Shown here piece after piece: positions 49,564-58,288 of a stretch of DNA of 64,000 bases. This DNA is from Leptospira soteropolitanensis. GTDB lineage: Bacteria; Spirochaetota; Leptospiria; Leptospirales; Leptospiraceae. The stretch covers positions 434,001 to 498,000 of the forward strand of contig NZ_JAMQPN010000001.1 of NCBI RefSeq assembly GCF_026151655.1, given 5' to 3'. Every line of letters begins with the position of its first letter. The first letter of the stretch is position 1. A program made the position numbers and the translations under genes. A model generated the notes under the pieces. The model was not told the origin of the DNA. It made no database searches and was given only the letters and a program-made list of their open reading frames with translations.

Positions 49564-50222
49564 TAGGGAAGTTTTTTCCATCGGATGGTCGGATAACCAG
49601 AAGTTCCCGCATCACTATAATAGTTTTCAATATGGACTGCATAAATAGAAGAACCCGTTCCAGAACGAATCAGGTAGATATCTGACTTCGGTGTTAAATT
49701 TCCAATTGTATAATTATACCATTCAGTCATTAGAGCGTTTCCGACATAAACGGCACCTGCTCCGCCGATTCCTTGTGTGGTAGAAGCGCTGTCTATGGTG
49801 AAGGAATTACATCCTTGGCTTGCGGCAGAAGTAGAACTAGCAACTCCAAAATCTGTAGTATTACTTTTACAGGCTCCACCAAGACCCGAACGATTGGTTT
49901 CCCCTGAATTGGTTGCCACCTTATATCGGTTAAATGCAATATCCCAGGTTAACTTATCTTTTTCAGATAAGGGAATTTGTTTATTTCCTTCAAAATAGAA
50001 ATAAATATAAAAATCTAAATTACTGGCGTTGATGCGTGTGAGGTAACTCCCGTCAGCTTGTAAACGGGAGAAAACAATTTTGTCAAGTGCATTGGGATTT
50101 CCAGCATTGATTGCATTGACAATCAATTGGTTGACTAAAATTTCTTGGTCCGTCAGGGCTTTTTCCTGACGGGCACAAAAAAAGAATCCGACTGCAATTA
50201 GACAAATATAAATCCTTCGCAT
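49563..50222 (-). CDS. HmuY-like lipoprotein
   Basis: The 219-residue protein has lipobox FFFC (Cys about 16). The body has [21 protein letters not shown] and [19 protein letters not shown], the typical HmuY-family signature, and ends [10 protein letters not shown]. HmuY proteins bind haem at the cell surface and pass it to a TonB receptor, which is the next gene. Preceded by another lipoprotein 19 bases upstream. Confidence 0.82.
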   Translation of the reverse strand: MRRIYICLIAVGFFFCARQEKALTDQEILVNQLIVNAINAGNPNALDKIVFSRLQADGSYLTRINASNLDFYIYFYFEGNKQIPLSEKDKLTWDIAFNRYKVATNSGETNRSGLGGACKSNTTDFGVASSTSAASQGCNSFTIDSASTTQGIGGAGAVYVGNALMTEWYNYTIGNLTPKSDIYLIRSGTGSSIYAVHIENYYSDAGTSGYPTIRWKKLP

Positions 50223-50241
50223 ACTTTAAAAATGAATCAGC

Positions 50242-50790
50242 CTATTCTATTTTGTAAGTAATCTCTGCAGATTGTCCATTGCGTGGTATTGCATAGATTA
50301 AAATATATACACCAGATTGATTGTTTGGTGCAGTGATATCGATAGTTCCTACTCCATCGAGTTTGTAGGCATTCTCAAAAGAATTATCAACAGCGAGATT
50401 TCCACCAGTTGTTAACGTTTTGATTACTTTTGTTGCATCGAGTGGGCAGGATCCAGAACCGTAAACAATCACTTCTGACTTTCCAGTTAAAGTAAATTTT
50501 ACAGCACCTGTACTTGCATATTTTAATACGGCAGTTGGATGACCAGCAACAGGAACACTGCTTGTTTTAGAAATGGTGCCAGAACCAACTCCAGAAGTTG
50601 TTGTCCAAGTATTGAGTGATTTACCGGCGGCGGCAACAGAACAATCACCAGCCATATTAAAAAGGGAGCCAACAGCCACTAAAGTAAGAAGGTCTTTGTC
50701 GTTATTTTCTTTTTTTTCGCACTGAAGGGAAAGTCCAGCCACCAAACTCAAAAGGATTAATAATTTTGTCTTATTTTGAAGGGATTTCAT
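50242..50790 (-). CDS. lipoprotein of unknown function, first gene of haem-type operon
   Basis: The 182-residue protein has a signal peptide with lipobox LSLQC (Cys 24). The body is Thr/Ser/Gly-rich with apparent beta strands and four cysteines in all. I recognise no family. Tight spacing with the HmuY-like gene, and the Fur-box-like site upstream, suggest a role in haem or iron capture. Confidence 0.65.
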   Translation of the reverse strand: MKSLQNKTKLLILLSLVAGLSLQCEKKENNDKDLLTLVAVGSLFNMAGDCSVAAAGKSLNTWTTTSGVGSGTISKTSSVPVAGHPTAVLKYASTGAVKFTLTGKSEVIVYGSGSCPLDATKVIKTLTTGGNLAVDNSFENAYKLDGVGTIDITAPNNQSGVYILIYAIPRNGQSAEITYKIE

Positions 50791-50825
50791 AGAACCTCGG
50801 TCATTTTTATCCAGGCTTAAAGACT

Positions 50826-50844
50826 GGTAATGAGAATCAAATTC
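50826..50844 (-). promoter_or_regulatory. Fur-box-like operator upstream of the lipoprotein-HmuY-TonB receptor operon
   Basis: On the minus strand GAATTTGATTCTCATTACC matches the E. coli Fur box GATAATGATAATCATTATC at 13 of 19 positions. It lies about 36 bases before the first gene of the operon, next to an A+T-rich possible promoter (TTTAATAAAAT). The core TGATTCTCA also occurs before the Bfd-like gene. Confidence 0.5.
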
Positions 50845-51028
50845 ATTTTATTAAATAGCTGATTTTTTTAATTTCACTGACAGAATCATGACAGATTCGA
50901 TCGGTACCGGCAAAGTTTAGGAGATTTTCGCATTCCCAACTTCCGCCTTGATTCAATATCACTTACAAATGGATCCTAGAAAAAATCAATTGTAAGGAAA
51001 AGGATTTTTCGTCTACTATGCCAAGGTC

Positions 51029-53485
51029 ATGTCACTCAAACAAATCACCATCTATGTAGAAGAGTTTGATCATGATTTTTATAATCGCATACTACGGGAC
51101 ATAACGAATATAGAATCTTGTAATGTTCATAGTTTCCATTCTATATTGGACATTAAACCCGGATCTATTAAGGAATCAGCAGTCTTTCTATTTTGGAATG
51201 ATCCTAAAGTTTTAGAAAAGCAGAAGTTTATTTTTGAAGAGTTTCCTGAATCACCATATATTTTGCTTTCGATTGACTCTCTAACTCCCAATGAATTGGC
51301 AAAAGCTGCTCATCCTACATACTTGCACCTCTCAGAGAAAACGTATTCTGTCGGCATCCTAGATTTAGTACTCAATTTTGCTGAGCGATTGATTGAAGAT
51401 ATGAATCGATCCATCGCATTTGATGAAATTAGAGAAAAGGTAATCGTCCTTCAAAATGTTTTCGAAGAGTCACTAGATGTTTTGATGCAGATTGATCCGA
51501 ATACAAAACAGATCATCAATGCGAATAAACAAGCTGTAGTTGTATTGGAATACCCTTTAGAAGAAATCATTGGTAAAGAGTTTTCCTTTTTTATGCCACC
51601 TGTGGAAGTCGATGAAGATGAAGAATTTCAAGGGAACCTAATTGAAAGCACTGCACTGAGAACTAAGTCTGGACATTTGATTCCTACGGAGTCCTCTTTT
51701 CGTTTGTTTCCGGTAAATGGAAAAATGGCAATTTGGGCAACCTTTCGCGACATTACGGAAAGGAAACGATCCCAAGAACAGGTAAAAAATCAAAAAGCAT
51801 TTTATGAGTTTATTTTAGATAACCTAGACTCTGATATTGCTGTGTTAAATTCAAATTTTCAATACGAATATACTAACCCAGTTTTTTTATCGAATAAAGA
51901 AATTCGAAAATGGTTATATAAAAAAACAGATTTAGAGTTAGCGGAAAAATTAGATTTGCCTACTGATTTCCATGAAAAACGCAAAAAATATTTAGAAATT
52001 GCGGCAAAAGAAAACCAAATCGTAGAATTTGAAGAACTTATACAGGATAGTAGCGATAAAATAACCTATTTATTAAGAAAATACATTCCCATTGATGATA
52101 CAGAAACCAAGCAAAAACGGTTTATTAGTTTTGGGGTGGATATTACAGAAAGAAAACTATCAGAAGAAAGAATTACTTACTTAGCTTATTATGATGCACT
52201 CACTGGTCTTTCTAATAGGACATTGTTTATCGATCATGCAAACCAAGCTTTAAAGAATCATAAATCAACAGAAACCTTACTTGCATTTTACTTTTTTGAT
52301 ATTGATAACTTTAAATTCATCAATGATAGTTTGGGGCACACTAAGGGAGATATCCTTTTGCAAATGGTTGGGGCAAGACTCAAACGTGTTATGACGGAAG
52401 TGGACACAGTTGCACGATTTGGTGGTGATGAGTTTGCTATTTTAAAAGTAGATGTAGCAAATAAAAGTGCGGCAGCTGAGTTTGCACAAAAAATTCTCGA
52501 TATCCTTAGCCAACCATTTCATATCATGGGACGTGACCTTTTTACAACGATTAGTATGGGTATAGCTCTTTCTCCTAATGATGGAGTTTCTTCCTCTGAA
52601 CTTTTAAAGAATTCCGACATGGCTATGTACAAAGCAAAGGAACTAGGTAGAAATAATTATAAATTTTATACTAACGAACTAATCCTTCGTTCAGAAAAAA
52701 GATTATACATTGAAAATTCTCTTAGAAAAGCCATTCAGAACGATGAATTGTTGCTTTTTTTCCAACCAAAGATTTCTACTCTTACAAATCAAGTTTGTGG
52801 AGCTGAGGCACTCATACGTTGGAAACATCCAGAAAGAGGATGGGTTCCTCCTGTAGAATTCATTCCTGTTGCTGAAGACTCAGGCATCATTGAAAGGATC
52901 GGTGATTGGGTTTTAGAAGAGGCTTGCCGACTTAAAAAACAATGGAAGGAACAAAATCTTCCAGCATTCCCGGTTAGTATTAATGTAAGCGGCAAGCAAC
53001 TAGCGCGAGCTAGCTGGTCACATCGTGTTCAGTCTACCATTCTACAATACAATATTGATCCTGAAGAAATTGAACTGGAATTAACAGAAAGTTCCATTAT
53101 GGAAAATCCAGAAAAAAGTATCGAGGCATTCGAGTATTTGTCTGGGCTTGGAATCAAAGTTTCCATTGATGATTTTGGGACAGGTTATAGTTCATTGAGT
53201 TATCTTAAAAAAATTAATGCAGATGTTCTCAAAATCGACAGATCGTTTGTGATCGATTTGGAATTGAATGAAGATGATAGAGCCATTTGTAAGGCTATTA
53301 TTAATATGGCTCATTCATTAGGTATGGAAGTGATTGCAGAAGGAGTTGAAAATACAGCTCAAAGAGATTTACTTCACGATTTAGGCTGTCATATGATCCA
53401 AGGATACCTTTATAGCAAACCACTAGCGGCTGACGAATTTGTTGTTTTTCTTAGAAAATTTAACGAATCTGCTAAAGCAAAATAG
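51029..53485 (+). CDS. PAS-GGDEF-EAL cyclic-di-GMP enzyme
   Basis: The 818-residue protein has an N-terminal part (about 1-120) of uncertain fold, two PAS domains (about 140-245 and 255-375, each ending in a DITERK signature), GGDEF (465-469, intact, in RFGGDEFAIL) and EAL (593-595, in GAEALIRWKHP), with later DDFGTGYSSL and GYLYSKPL. Both catalytic motifs are intact, so it could make or break c-di-GMP depending on the PAS signal. No membrane helices. Followed 12 bases later by an M23 peptidase gene. Confidence 0.93.
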   Translation: MSLKQITIYVEEFDHDFYNRILRDITNIESCNVHSFHSILDIKPGSIKESAVFLFWNDPKVLEKQKFIFEEFPESPYILLSIDSLTPNELAKAAHPTYLHLSEKTYSVGILDLVLNFAERLIEDMNRSIAFDEIREKVIVLQNVFEESLDVLMQIDPNTKQIINANKQAVVVLEYPLEEIIGKEFSFFMPPVEVDEDEEFQGNLIESTALRTKSGHLIPTESSFRLFPVNGKMAIWATFRDITERKRSQEQVKNQKAFYEFILDNLDSDIAVLNSNFQYEYTNPVFLSNKEIRKWLYKKTDLELAEKLDLPTDFHEKRKKYLEIAAKENQIVEFEELIQDSSDKITYLLRKYIPIDDTETKQKRFISFGVDITERKLSEERITYLAYYDALTGLSNRTLFIDHANQALKNHKSTETLLAFYFFDIDNFKFINDSLGHTKGDILLQMVGARLKRVMTEVDTVARFGGDEFAILKVDVANKSAAAEFAQKILDILSQPFHIMGRDLFTTISMGIALSPNDGVSSSELLKNSDMAMYKAKELGRNNYKFYTNELILRSEKRLYIENSLRKAIQNDELLLFFQPKISTLTNQVCGAEALIRWKHPERGWVPPVEFIPVAEDSGIIERIGDWVLEEACRLKKQWKEQNLPAFPVSINVSGKQLARASWSHRVQSTILQYNIDPEEIELELTESSIMENPEKSIEAFEYLSGLGIKVSIDDFGTGYSSLSYLKKINADVLKIDRSFVIDLELNEDDRAICKAIINMAHSLGMEVIAEGVENTAQRDLLHDLGCHMIQGYLYSKPLAADEFVVFLRKFNESAKAK

Positions 53486-53500
53486 CCGAATTAAATATTG

Positions 53501-54469
53501 ATGATACGATTTTTGTCTTTATTGATTCTTATTTTATCTTTTGTACCTGCCGTTCCTGCCGAATCTCGTGAGGTCAAAAAAAAACCTCCCACAAAGGTTA
53601 CCTCTTCCAATTACTTTGTAAAAAAAGAGGAAAAGAATTTTTCGTTATTAATGGAAGCAAGACGTTTTGGAAGAGGCGAAGTCATTTTCCTACGATTGAC
53701 CCCAAAAGATAAAAAATGGATTAATGAATCTTACAAAGTTAGTTGGCTTGGAAAGGATGTGATCCTTACAAAATGGGAAAAGAGTATGGTTGCTTTTTTA
53801 CCGATCTCTCCAGATACACCTGCGGGTGCTATGACCCTTGAAATCGTATCAAAAATCTTTTTTGTTAAACGTGGCCAAAAACAATATCAAATTATTTTAG
53901 AACCAACTAAATTCCAAGTAATCAAAAAAAACCAACAAATCAAAGTGGATGAGAAATTCGTTACCAAAGAACTTCCCAAAGAAACTTTGGATTTTATTCA
54001 AGAATGTAAAACTGCAAAAGAAGCCGCTTTTTCTAAACAAAGCCGTTTACAATTTAATGGGAATTTTAAAAATCCATTAGAAAAAATCTTCATAACAAGC
54101 AAATTTTATGTTAGGCGAGACTATAATAACAAACAAGGCCGGCCACATGGTGGTGTGGACTTTCGTGGAAAAACAGGTACACCTGTTTATGCCATTCAAG
54201 ATGGTGTTGTCGTATTAGCACGAAAAGCTTACTATGAAGGAAATTTTACAATCGTTGACCACGGTAATAAAATATTTTCATTTTATATGCATCAAGATGA
54301 AATTAAAGTTAAGGTTGGCGACGTTGTAAAACAAGGTCAAGAAATTGGAACTATAGGTTCTACTGGGATGTCAACGGGTCCTCACCTCCATCTGGGTGCT
54401 AAGGTAAATGACGTTTTGGTAGATCCACTTTCCTTAATTGCTTTGCAATCGATTCCCGAATCGAATTGA
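53501..54469 (+). CDS. secreted M23 peptidase, active-site residues intact
   Basis: The 322-residue protein begins MIRFLSLLILILSFVPAVPAE, a signal peptide. The LytM domain has PHGGVD (His/Asp ligands), FYMHQ and GPHLHLG, so all five key residues are present, unlike the M23 protein at 12.3-13.3 kb. It should cut peptidoglycan stem peptides. An in-frame TTG at 53498 is possible. It follows the GGDEF-EAL gene closely and overlaps the convergent gene by 36 bases. Confidence 0.88.
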   Translation: MIRFLSLLILILSFVPAVPAESREVKKKPPTKVTSSNYFVKKEEKNFSLLMEARRFGRGEVIFLRLTPKDKKWINESYKVSWLGKDVILTKWEKSMVAFLPISPDTPAGAMTLEIVSKIFFVKRGQKQYQIILEPTKFQVIKKNQQIKVDEKFVTKELPKETLDFIQECKTAKEAAFSKQSRLQFNGNFKNPLEKIFITSKFYVRRDYNNKQGRPHGGVDFRGKTGTPVYAIQDGVVVLARKAYYEGNFTIVDHGNKIFSFYMHQDEIKVKVGDVVKQGQEIGTIGSTGMSTGPHLHLGAKVNDVLVDPLSLIALQSIPESN

Positions 54470-55489
54470 AGATAAAAATTCACGAATACCCTGTTCGTGA
54501 ATTTCTCCTTTTTCCAAATTTTCAGTTATATGTAAAAGAAGTTTATCGTGATTTGGTGTATCGACAAGGATAAATCCTGTCTTCGCATAACGGGGTCGTA
54601 GTAGGTCATAGAAAGTCCAAAATTTAGAAGTGAGAATAAAAGGTTCCAATTCTTTTTGTTGGATTTCTTGTATATCTTCAATGTCTCCTTTGCTGACTTG
54701 TATTTTTAAAAATTCCGAAAATTCGGCCACAGCTTGATTTTCTTGAAAACCAAGATAGTCAGGAAAATAGAAAATTCGAACAAAAGGGTAACGTTCTGCA
54801 TCGTGATCACTGAATGCAAGAAGTCCCGCAATTTGACCTGCCCCTGTTTTATTTTCCATTGTTAAGTCTTCAGGTTTGAAAAAGTAAAATCCTTCAGGAA
54901 GTGTGAATCCAAACTGCAATTCCTCATTCCAATATTGATTGTTATCTGTAATTTCCCAATGATTTAGATCCTTTTCTTCTATTTGGTATTTGTTTTTGAA
55001 AAGAAGATATGCAGATAAAACTTCTGCCCCTTGCAATGCTTTAAAAGCAATCAATGCATTACTTGCGATAAGACAGGCTGCCAAGAGTAGTCGTGCATAT
55101 TCAGCGAGGTGTAATACACGAATGAGAAAAGCAATGGCTACGAGCAAAAATAAAAATACAGTCCCCGCCTCAAATACCAAAACTTCAGCAAGCCAAAGTG
55201 CAAAGATAAAAACAAGAACAACACCTAACTCAATAAAAGGATGAAACGTTTCTACCCAATAACGTTGGATAATATATAAACTAACGTAGGTGATGAACAA
55301 ACCTACAACTAGGGATACAATACAGAGTGCAAAGATATAGTGCCAGGGCAGGTGAGATTCATGGTAAATGAAAAACGGAATGGCAATGATGGAGTAGAGT
55401 ATGAGTAAATTTCTTGGGGTTTTGGGAGCCAAAAATTTGGCAAAGAAACCACTTGCATGATTTTTGATTTTAGATAGTATTTGCAACAT
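54434..55489 (-). CDS. polytopic membrane protein of unknown function
   Basis: The 351-residue protein has about six to seven membrane helices in the first 160 residues (LLILYSIIAIPFFIYH, IFALCIVSLVVGLFITYVSLY, VVLVFIFALWLAEVLVFEAGTVFLFLLVAIAFLI) and a soluble C-terminal domain (about 175-350). I do not recognise a family. Its ATG overlaps the ATG of the divergent gene (CATG at 55487-55490). Confidence 0.7.
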   Translation of the reverse strand: MLQILSKIKNHASGFFAKFLAPKTPRNLLILYSIIAIPFFIYHESHLPWHYIFALCIVSLVVGLFITYVSLYIIQRYWVETFHPFIELGVVLVFIFALWLAEVLVFEAGTVFLFLLVAIAFLIRVLHLAEYARLLLAACLIASNALIAFKALQGAEVLSAYLLFKNKYQIEEKDLNHWEITDNNQYWNEELQFGFTLPEGFYFFKPEDLTMENKTGAGQIAGLLAFSDHDAERYPFVRIFYFPDYLGFQENQAVAEFSEFLKIQVSKGDIEDIQEIQQKELEPFILTSKFWTFYDLLRPRYAKTGFILVDTPNHDKLLLHITENLEKGEIHEQGIREFLSSIRFGNRLQSN

Positions 55490-56099
55490 GTCGGCGATTA
55501 CAGACTTCTTTCAAAAAATCCAAAACCAAATTTTAGAAATCCAAACTACCATCAACCAGATCAAAACCAGTTGGGAGAATTTTCAAAAGTTTTGGGATTT
55601 ATTTTTTACTTTAGTCCCTTGGGAAGTTCTCCTTCTACTGATCTTTTCTGTCATCCTCCTTTCCATTTTCAATTCAGTTTCTCCTAAAACTCCCAAGGCC
55701 AACCTTACCTTAGCCATTTTGTTGCTTTCTGCACTTTGGATCTATTTCTGGGGTTTGTTTTCGAAAGAAGTTTCTTACGGAAGAGTGGTCCTTGTTTCCC
55801 TCTATATCCTTTTTCCTCTACATGCATTCGGCCTCATTCAGTGGATCTATAGCCTTGGAAAAAAAATCTATTGGAAAAAAAGAAGAATCGCACCGATTCA
55901 ATGGGACTCTGCCCTACATCAACTTTCTTTGGATTACCATCAGTTGGTAGGGAAAGCCCATTTGTATCATGGAAAAATTGAAGAAAATCGGAGCGGTTTG
56001 TTAGAAGAAATGGAACGTTTGGAACAGTCTATCCAAGGAATCAAGTCTTTACTTTTGAAAGAACAAGTGGCAGGGATCAGAAATCTAGAAGAAAACTAA
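55488..56099 (+). CDS. membrane protein with coiled-coil ends, unknown function
   Basis: From ATG at 55488 the protein is 203 residues: an amphipathic helical start (FFQKIQNQILEIQTTINQIK), three membrane helices (VLLLLIFSVILLSIFNS, LTLAILLLSALWIYFWGLF, VVLVSLYILFPLHAFGLI), then a charged, probably coiled-coil tail. No family recognised. An upstream in-frame TTG at 55464 is possible. Confidence 0.65.
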   Translation: MSAITDFFQKIQNQILEIQTTINQIKTSWENFQKFWDLFFTLVPWEVLLLLIFSVILLSIFNSVSPKTPKANLTLAILLLSALWIYFWGLFSKEVSYGRVVLVSLYILFPLHAFGLIQWIYSLGKKIYWKKRRIAPIQWDSALHQLSLDYHQLVGKAHLYHGKIEENRSGLLEEMERLEQSIQGIKSLLLKEQVAGIRNLEEN

Positions 56100-56160
56100 G
56101 TTTCTGCCGGTTAGACGAAGACGAATCAATCTAGAACCCAGATAAGAATATTCAGGCTAG

Positions 56161-56457
56161 CTAGTGAGTACCAGTAAAACCTAAAGTTAAAAGAAATAAA
56201 AACAATAAAAAACTTAGATTGGTTCCGTTCATCACTAAAGAAATCATCGAAATGATATAAAAGGAAATTTCCTTTTTCCTTCTATAAGTAATCATAAAAA
56301 AAATCCAACCCAATCGGAAAAGGGAAAGTAAAGCTAAAAAAACAATTCCGTATAAAAGAAAAAGATTCACTTTTTTAGCGAAATAAATAACTAAACTCGC
56401 TAAGGAAAGAAGCCATAGAAAAAAATCGAGAAATAGGATGTTCATATTTAATTTCAA
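56161..56457 (-). CDS. small hydrophobic membrane protein, unknown function
   Basis: The 98-residue protein has three to four membrane helices (NILFLDFFLWLLSLASLVIYF, LFLLYGIVFLALLSLF, LGWIFFMITY, LSFLLFLFLLTLGF). It may start at M5. No family recognised, but the composition is that of a real membrane protein. Confidence 0.5.
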   Translation of the reverse strand: MKLNMNILFLDFFLWLLSLASLVIYFAKKVNLFLLYGIVFLALLSLFRLGWIFFMITYRRKKEISFYIISMISLVMNGTNLSFLLFLFLLTLGFTGTH

Positions 56458-56513
56458 AACCTCTCAAGAGTTATCTCATTCATTTCGTTCGGATCGATAG
56501 AACAAGTGAATCC

Positions 56514-57482
56514 TTACTTTCCTACAACTTTTGGATAAAAACCAAGAGCACTTTGAACATCATGATCATGAGCCGGAATGATTTGTAATGTTGGATTGTT
56601 TTGAATTAAATCATTAACACGAGCGATCTCTTCACCAAGACTTTTTGTGTCAAAATCAACAATCCATCTTGCCCCTCTTGGTTTGTGTTTTTTTTCTTTA
56701 AAACCGTCCCTTCGCCAAACTATATCACCAGTGAGAAAGAAGGTATCTCCATTTGCTGTATGTAGAAATAAACCCACCGACCCTTCACTATGCCCTTTCA
56801 TAGGAACAAAAACTACTGTTCCATCACCATACCAATCTAAACTCTTCGCATAAGATGCATAAGGTTTATTTTTGAACTCCAAATAACTCCAATTCACAGA
56901 ATCCCCATCAAACTGAGAAGGAATGTATCCTAATTCTATTTTAGGGTGGTTCAACTCATCTGGTAAACTGTGAATTTTTGCTGTAGGAAAATCTTTTAAT
57001 CCACTTGCATGATCCCAATGAAGATGGGAAAAAAATACATCTTGAATGGAATTTGGGACAACACCATTGGAATCCAATTGTTCGTATGCTGTTAGCATTG
57101 GTTTGTAATCCATTAAAAGTTTTAAATACAAAGGAAAAACTTGAAACTGTTCTTTTACTTTGGATCCGAGCCCCGTATCAAATAAAAAATTTCCTTTTGG
57201 ATGTTGGATATAAAAAGCGGAATGGGCTACCGTGACTGTTTTGAATACAGACCCACCTTCAATGACAAATCCTTCTAAGGTTTTGGCTTCTCCTGTTTTT
57301 AGAATCGAAAAAACCAAATTTGATTTTCCCATCGGCTTTGGAATGAGAGAAGAAATTATTTTTTCTTCAGCGGAGTAGGAAAGAATTTCTTCCTTCGGAT
57401 ATCCAAGGAAATATAGAAAAAAAATAATTATAGAAGGTACGCTGATTGATAAAATTATTTTTGTTTTGGATGAAAGTCTCAT
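56514..57482 (-). CDS. MBL-fold metallo-hydrolase with N-terminal membrane anchor
   Basis: The 322-residue protein begins with a hydrophobic segment (IILSISVPSIIIFFLYFLG). The MBL motif is FSHLHWDHASGL, with later GHSEGSVGLFL, TGDIVW and a closing IIPAHDHD. The layout resembles the AHL-lactonase (AttM/AiiA-like) branch, but the substrate is unknown. It lies 20 bases after a TetR regulator on the same strand. Confidence 0.83.
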   Translation of the reverse strand: MRLSSKTKIILSISVPSIIIFFLYFLGYPKEEILSYSAEEKIISSLIPKPMGKSNLVFSILKTGEAKTLEGFVIEGGSVFKTVTVAHSAFYIQHPKGNFLFDTGLGSKVKEQFQVFPLYLKLLMDYKPMLTAYEQLDSNGVVPNSIQDVFFSHLHWDHASGLKDFPTAKIHSLPDELNHPKIELGYIPSQFDGDSVNWSYLEFKNKPYASYAKSLDWYGDGTVVFVPMKGHSEGSVGLFLHTANGDTFFLTGDIVWRRDGFKEKKHKPRGARWIVDFDTKSLGEEIARVNDLIQNNPTLQIIPAHDHDVQSALGFYPKVVGK

Positions 57483-57502
57483 TTTAATTTTCCTATCTAA
57501 GT

Positions 57503-58078
57503 TTAGTTTGGTTTGAAAAGTAATTCAGCAGTTTTTGCGGCCACACGTAGCGGCTCTGGTGATTTTTGTAGTTTAGCAAGTAACAAAGCTCCTTCCCATA
57601 ATGAGAGTAACGATAGAGAAAGATTTTTTGCGATGCGTGGGGTATATCCCTTTCCTACAAGATATGTTTCAAATGTTTTTAACCAGAGTGAATATATCTG
57701 TTTGCATGTTTCTGAAACAGAATGATTCGACTTTGCCGTTTCCATTGCTGTGATTGCTATGGGACATCCTTTTTTGTAATCACTGGAAACAATTCGTTCT
57801 TCCAGAGCATGAAACACCTGTTTAATGGCCTGAATCGGAGATTCTGTTTCGGAGAGGACTGATTGGAAAAACAAATTCAATTGATCGCCAGAATGGAGAA
57901 GTGCAAGGTTAGTGAGTTCATCTTTTCCACCGGGAAAGTGGAAGTAGAGAGAACCTTTCGGTGTATCTGTTTCTTTCCCAAGCTCCATAAGCCCTGTTGC
58001 TTCATACCCAGTTTCTTCCAAGAGTCCAGACATGACTTCGATCATTTTCTGTTTGGTTTCTAAACCTTTTTTACCCAC
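57503..58078 (-). CDS. TetR-family regulator, YxaF/LmrA-like
   Basis: The 191-residue protein has an N-terminal HTH (TGLMELGKETDTPKGSLYFHFPGGKDELTNLAL) and a C-terminal GCPIAITAMETA. The PKGSLYFHFPGGKDEL stretch is typical of the YxaF/LmrA branch. GTG start. It probably represses itself and the MBL gene via a site at 58096-58113. Confidence 0.85.
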   Translation of the reverse strand: MGKKGLETKQKMIEVMSGLLEETGYEATGLMELGKETDTPKGSLYFHFPGGKDELTNLALLHSGDQLNLFFQSVLSETESPIQAIKQVFHALEERIVSSDYKKGCPIAITAMETAKSNHSVSETCKQIYSLWLKTFETYLVGKGYTPRIAKNLSLSLLSLWEGALLLAKLQKSPEPLRVAAKTAELLFKPN

Positions 58079-58095
58079 AAACCCATCGGTTCAAA

Positions 58096-58113
58096 AAATA
58101 ATAGACCGGTCAA
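58096..58113. promoter_or_regulatory. candidate TetR-family operator
   Basis: AAATAATAGACCGGTCAA contains a perfect 8-bp palindrome GACCGGTC (58104-58111). It resembles the YxaF/LmrA boxes known from B. subtilis and lies 18-35 bases upstream of the TetR-family gene. Confidence 0.5.
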
Positions 58114-58288
58114 CATAAAAAATTTTCATGGGAAAGGTCCTCTGAAATTTCAATGTTTGGGAGGAAGAGGTAGGAAAACCGAAATTTGGTCGCAGAGATT
58201 GACTCTAACGTTTTTCTAACGGAATAAATCTCATTGTTTTTTTAAGACTTCGCCGATAAACTTAGTAGTACGGATTTCGGGACGAAGT

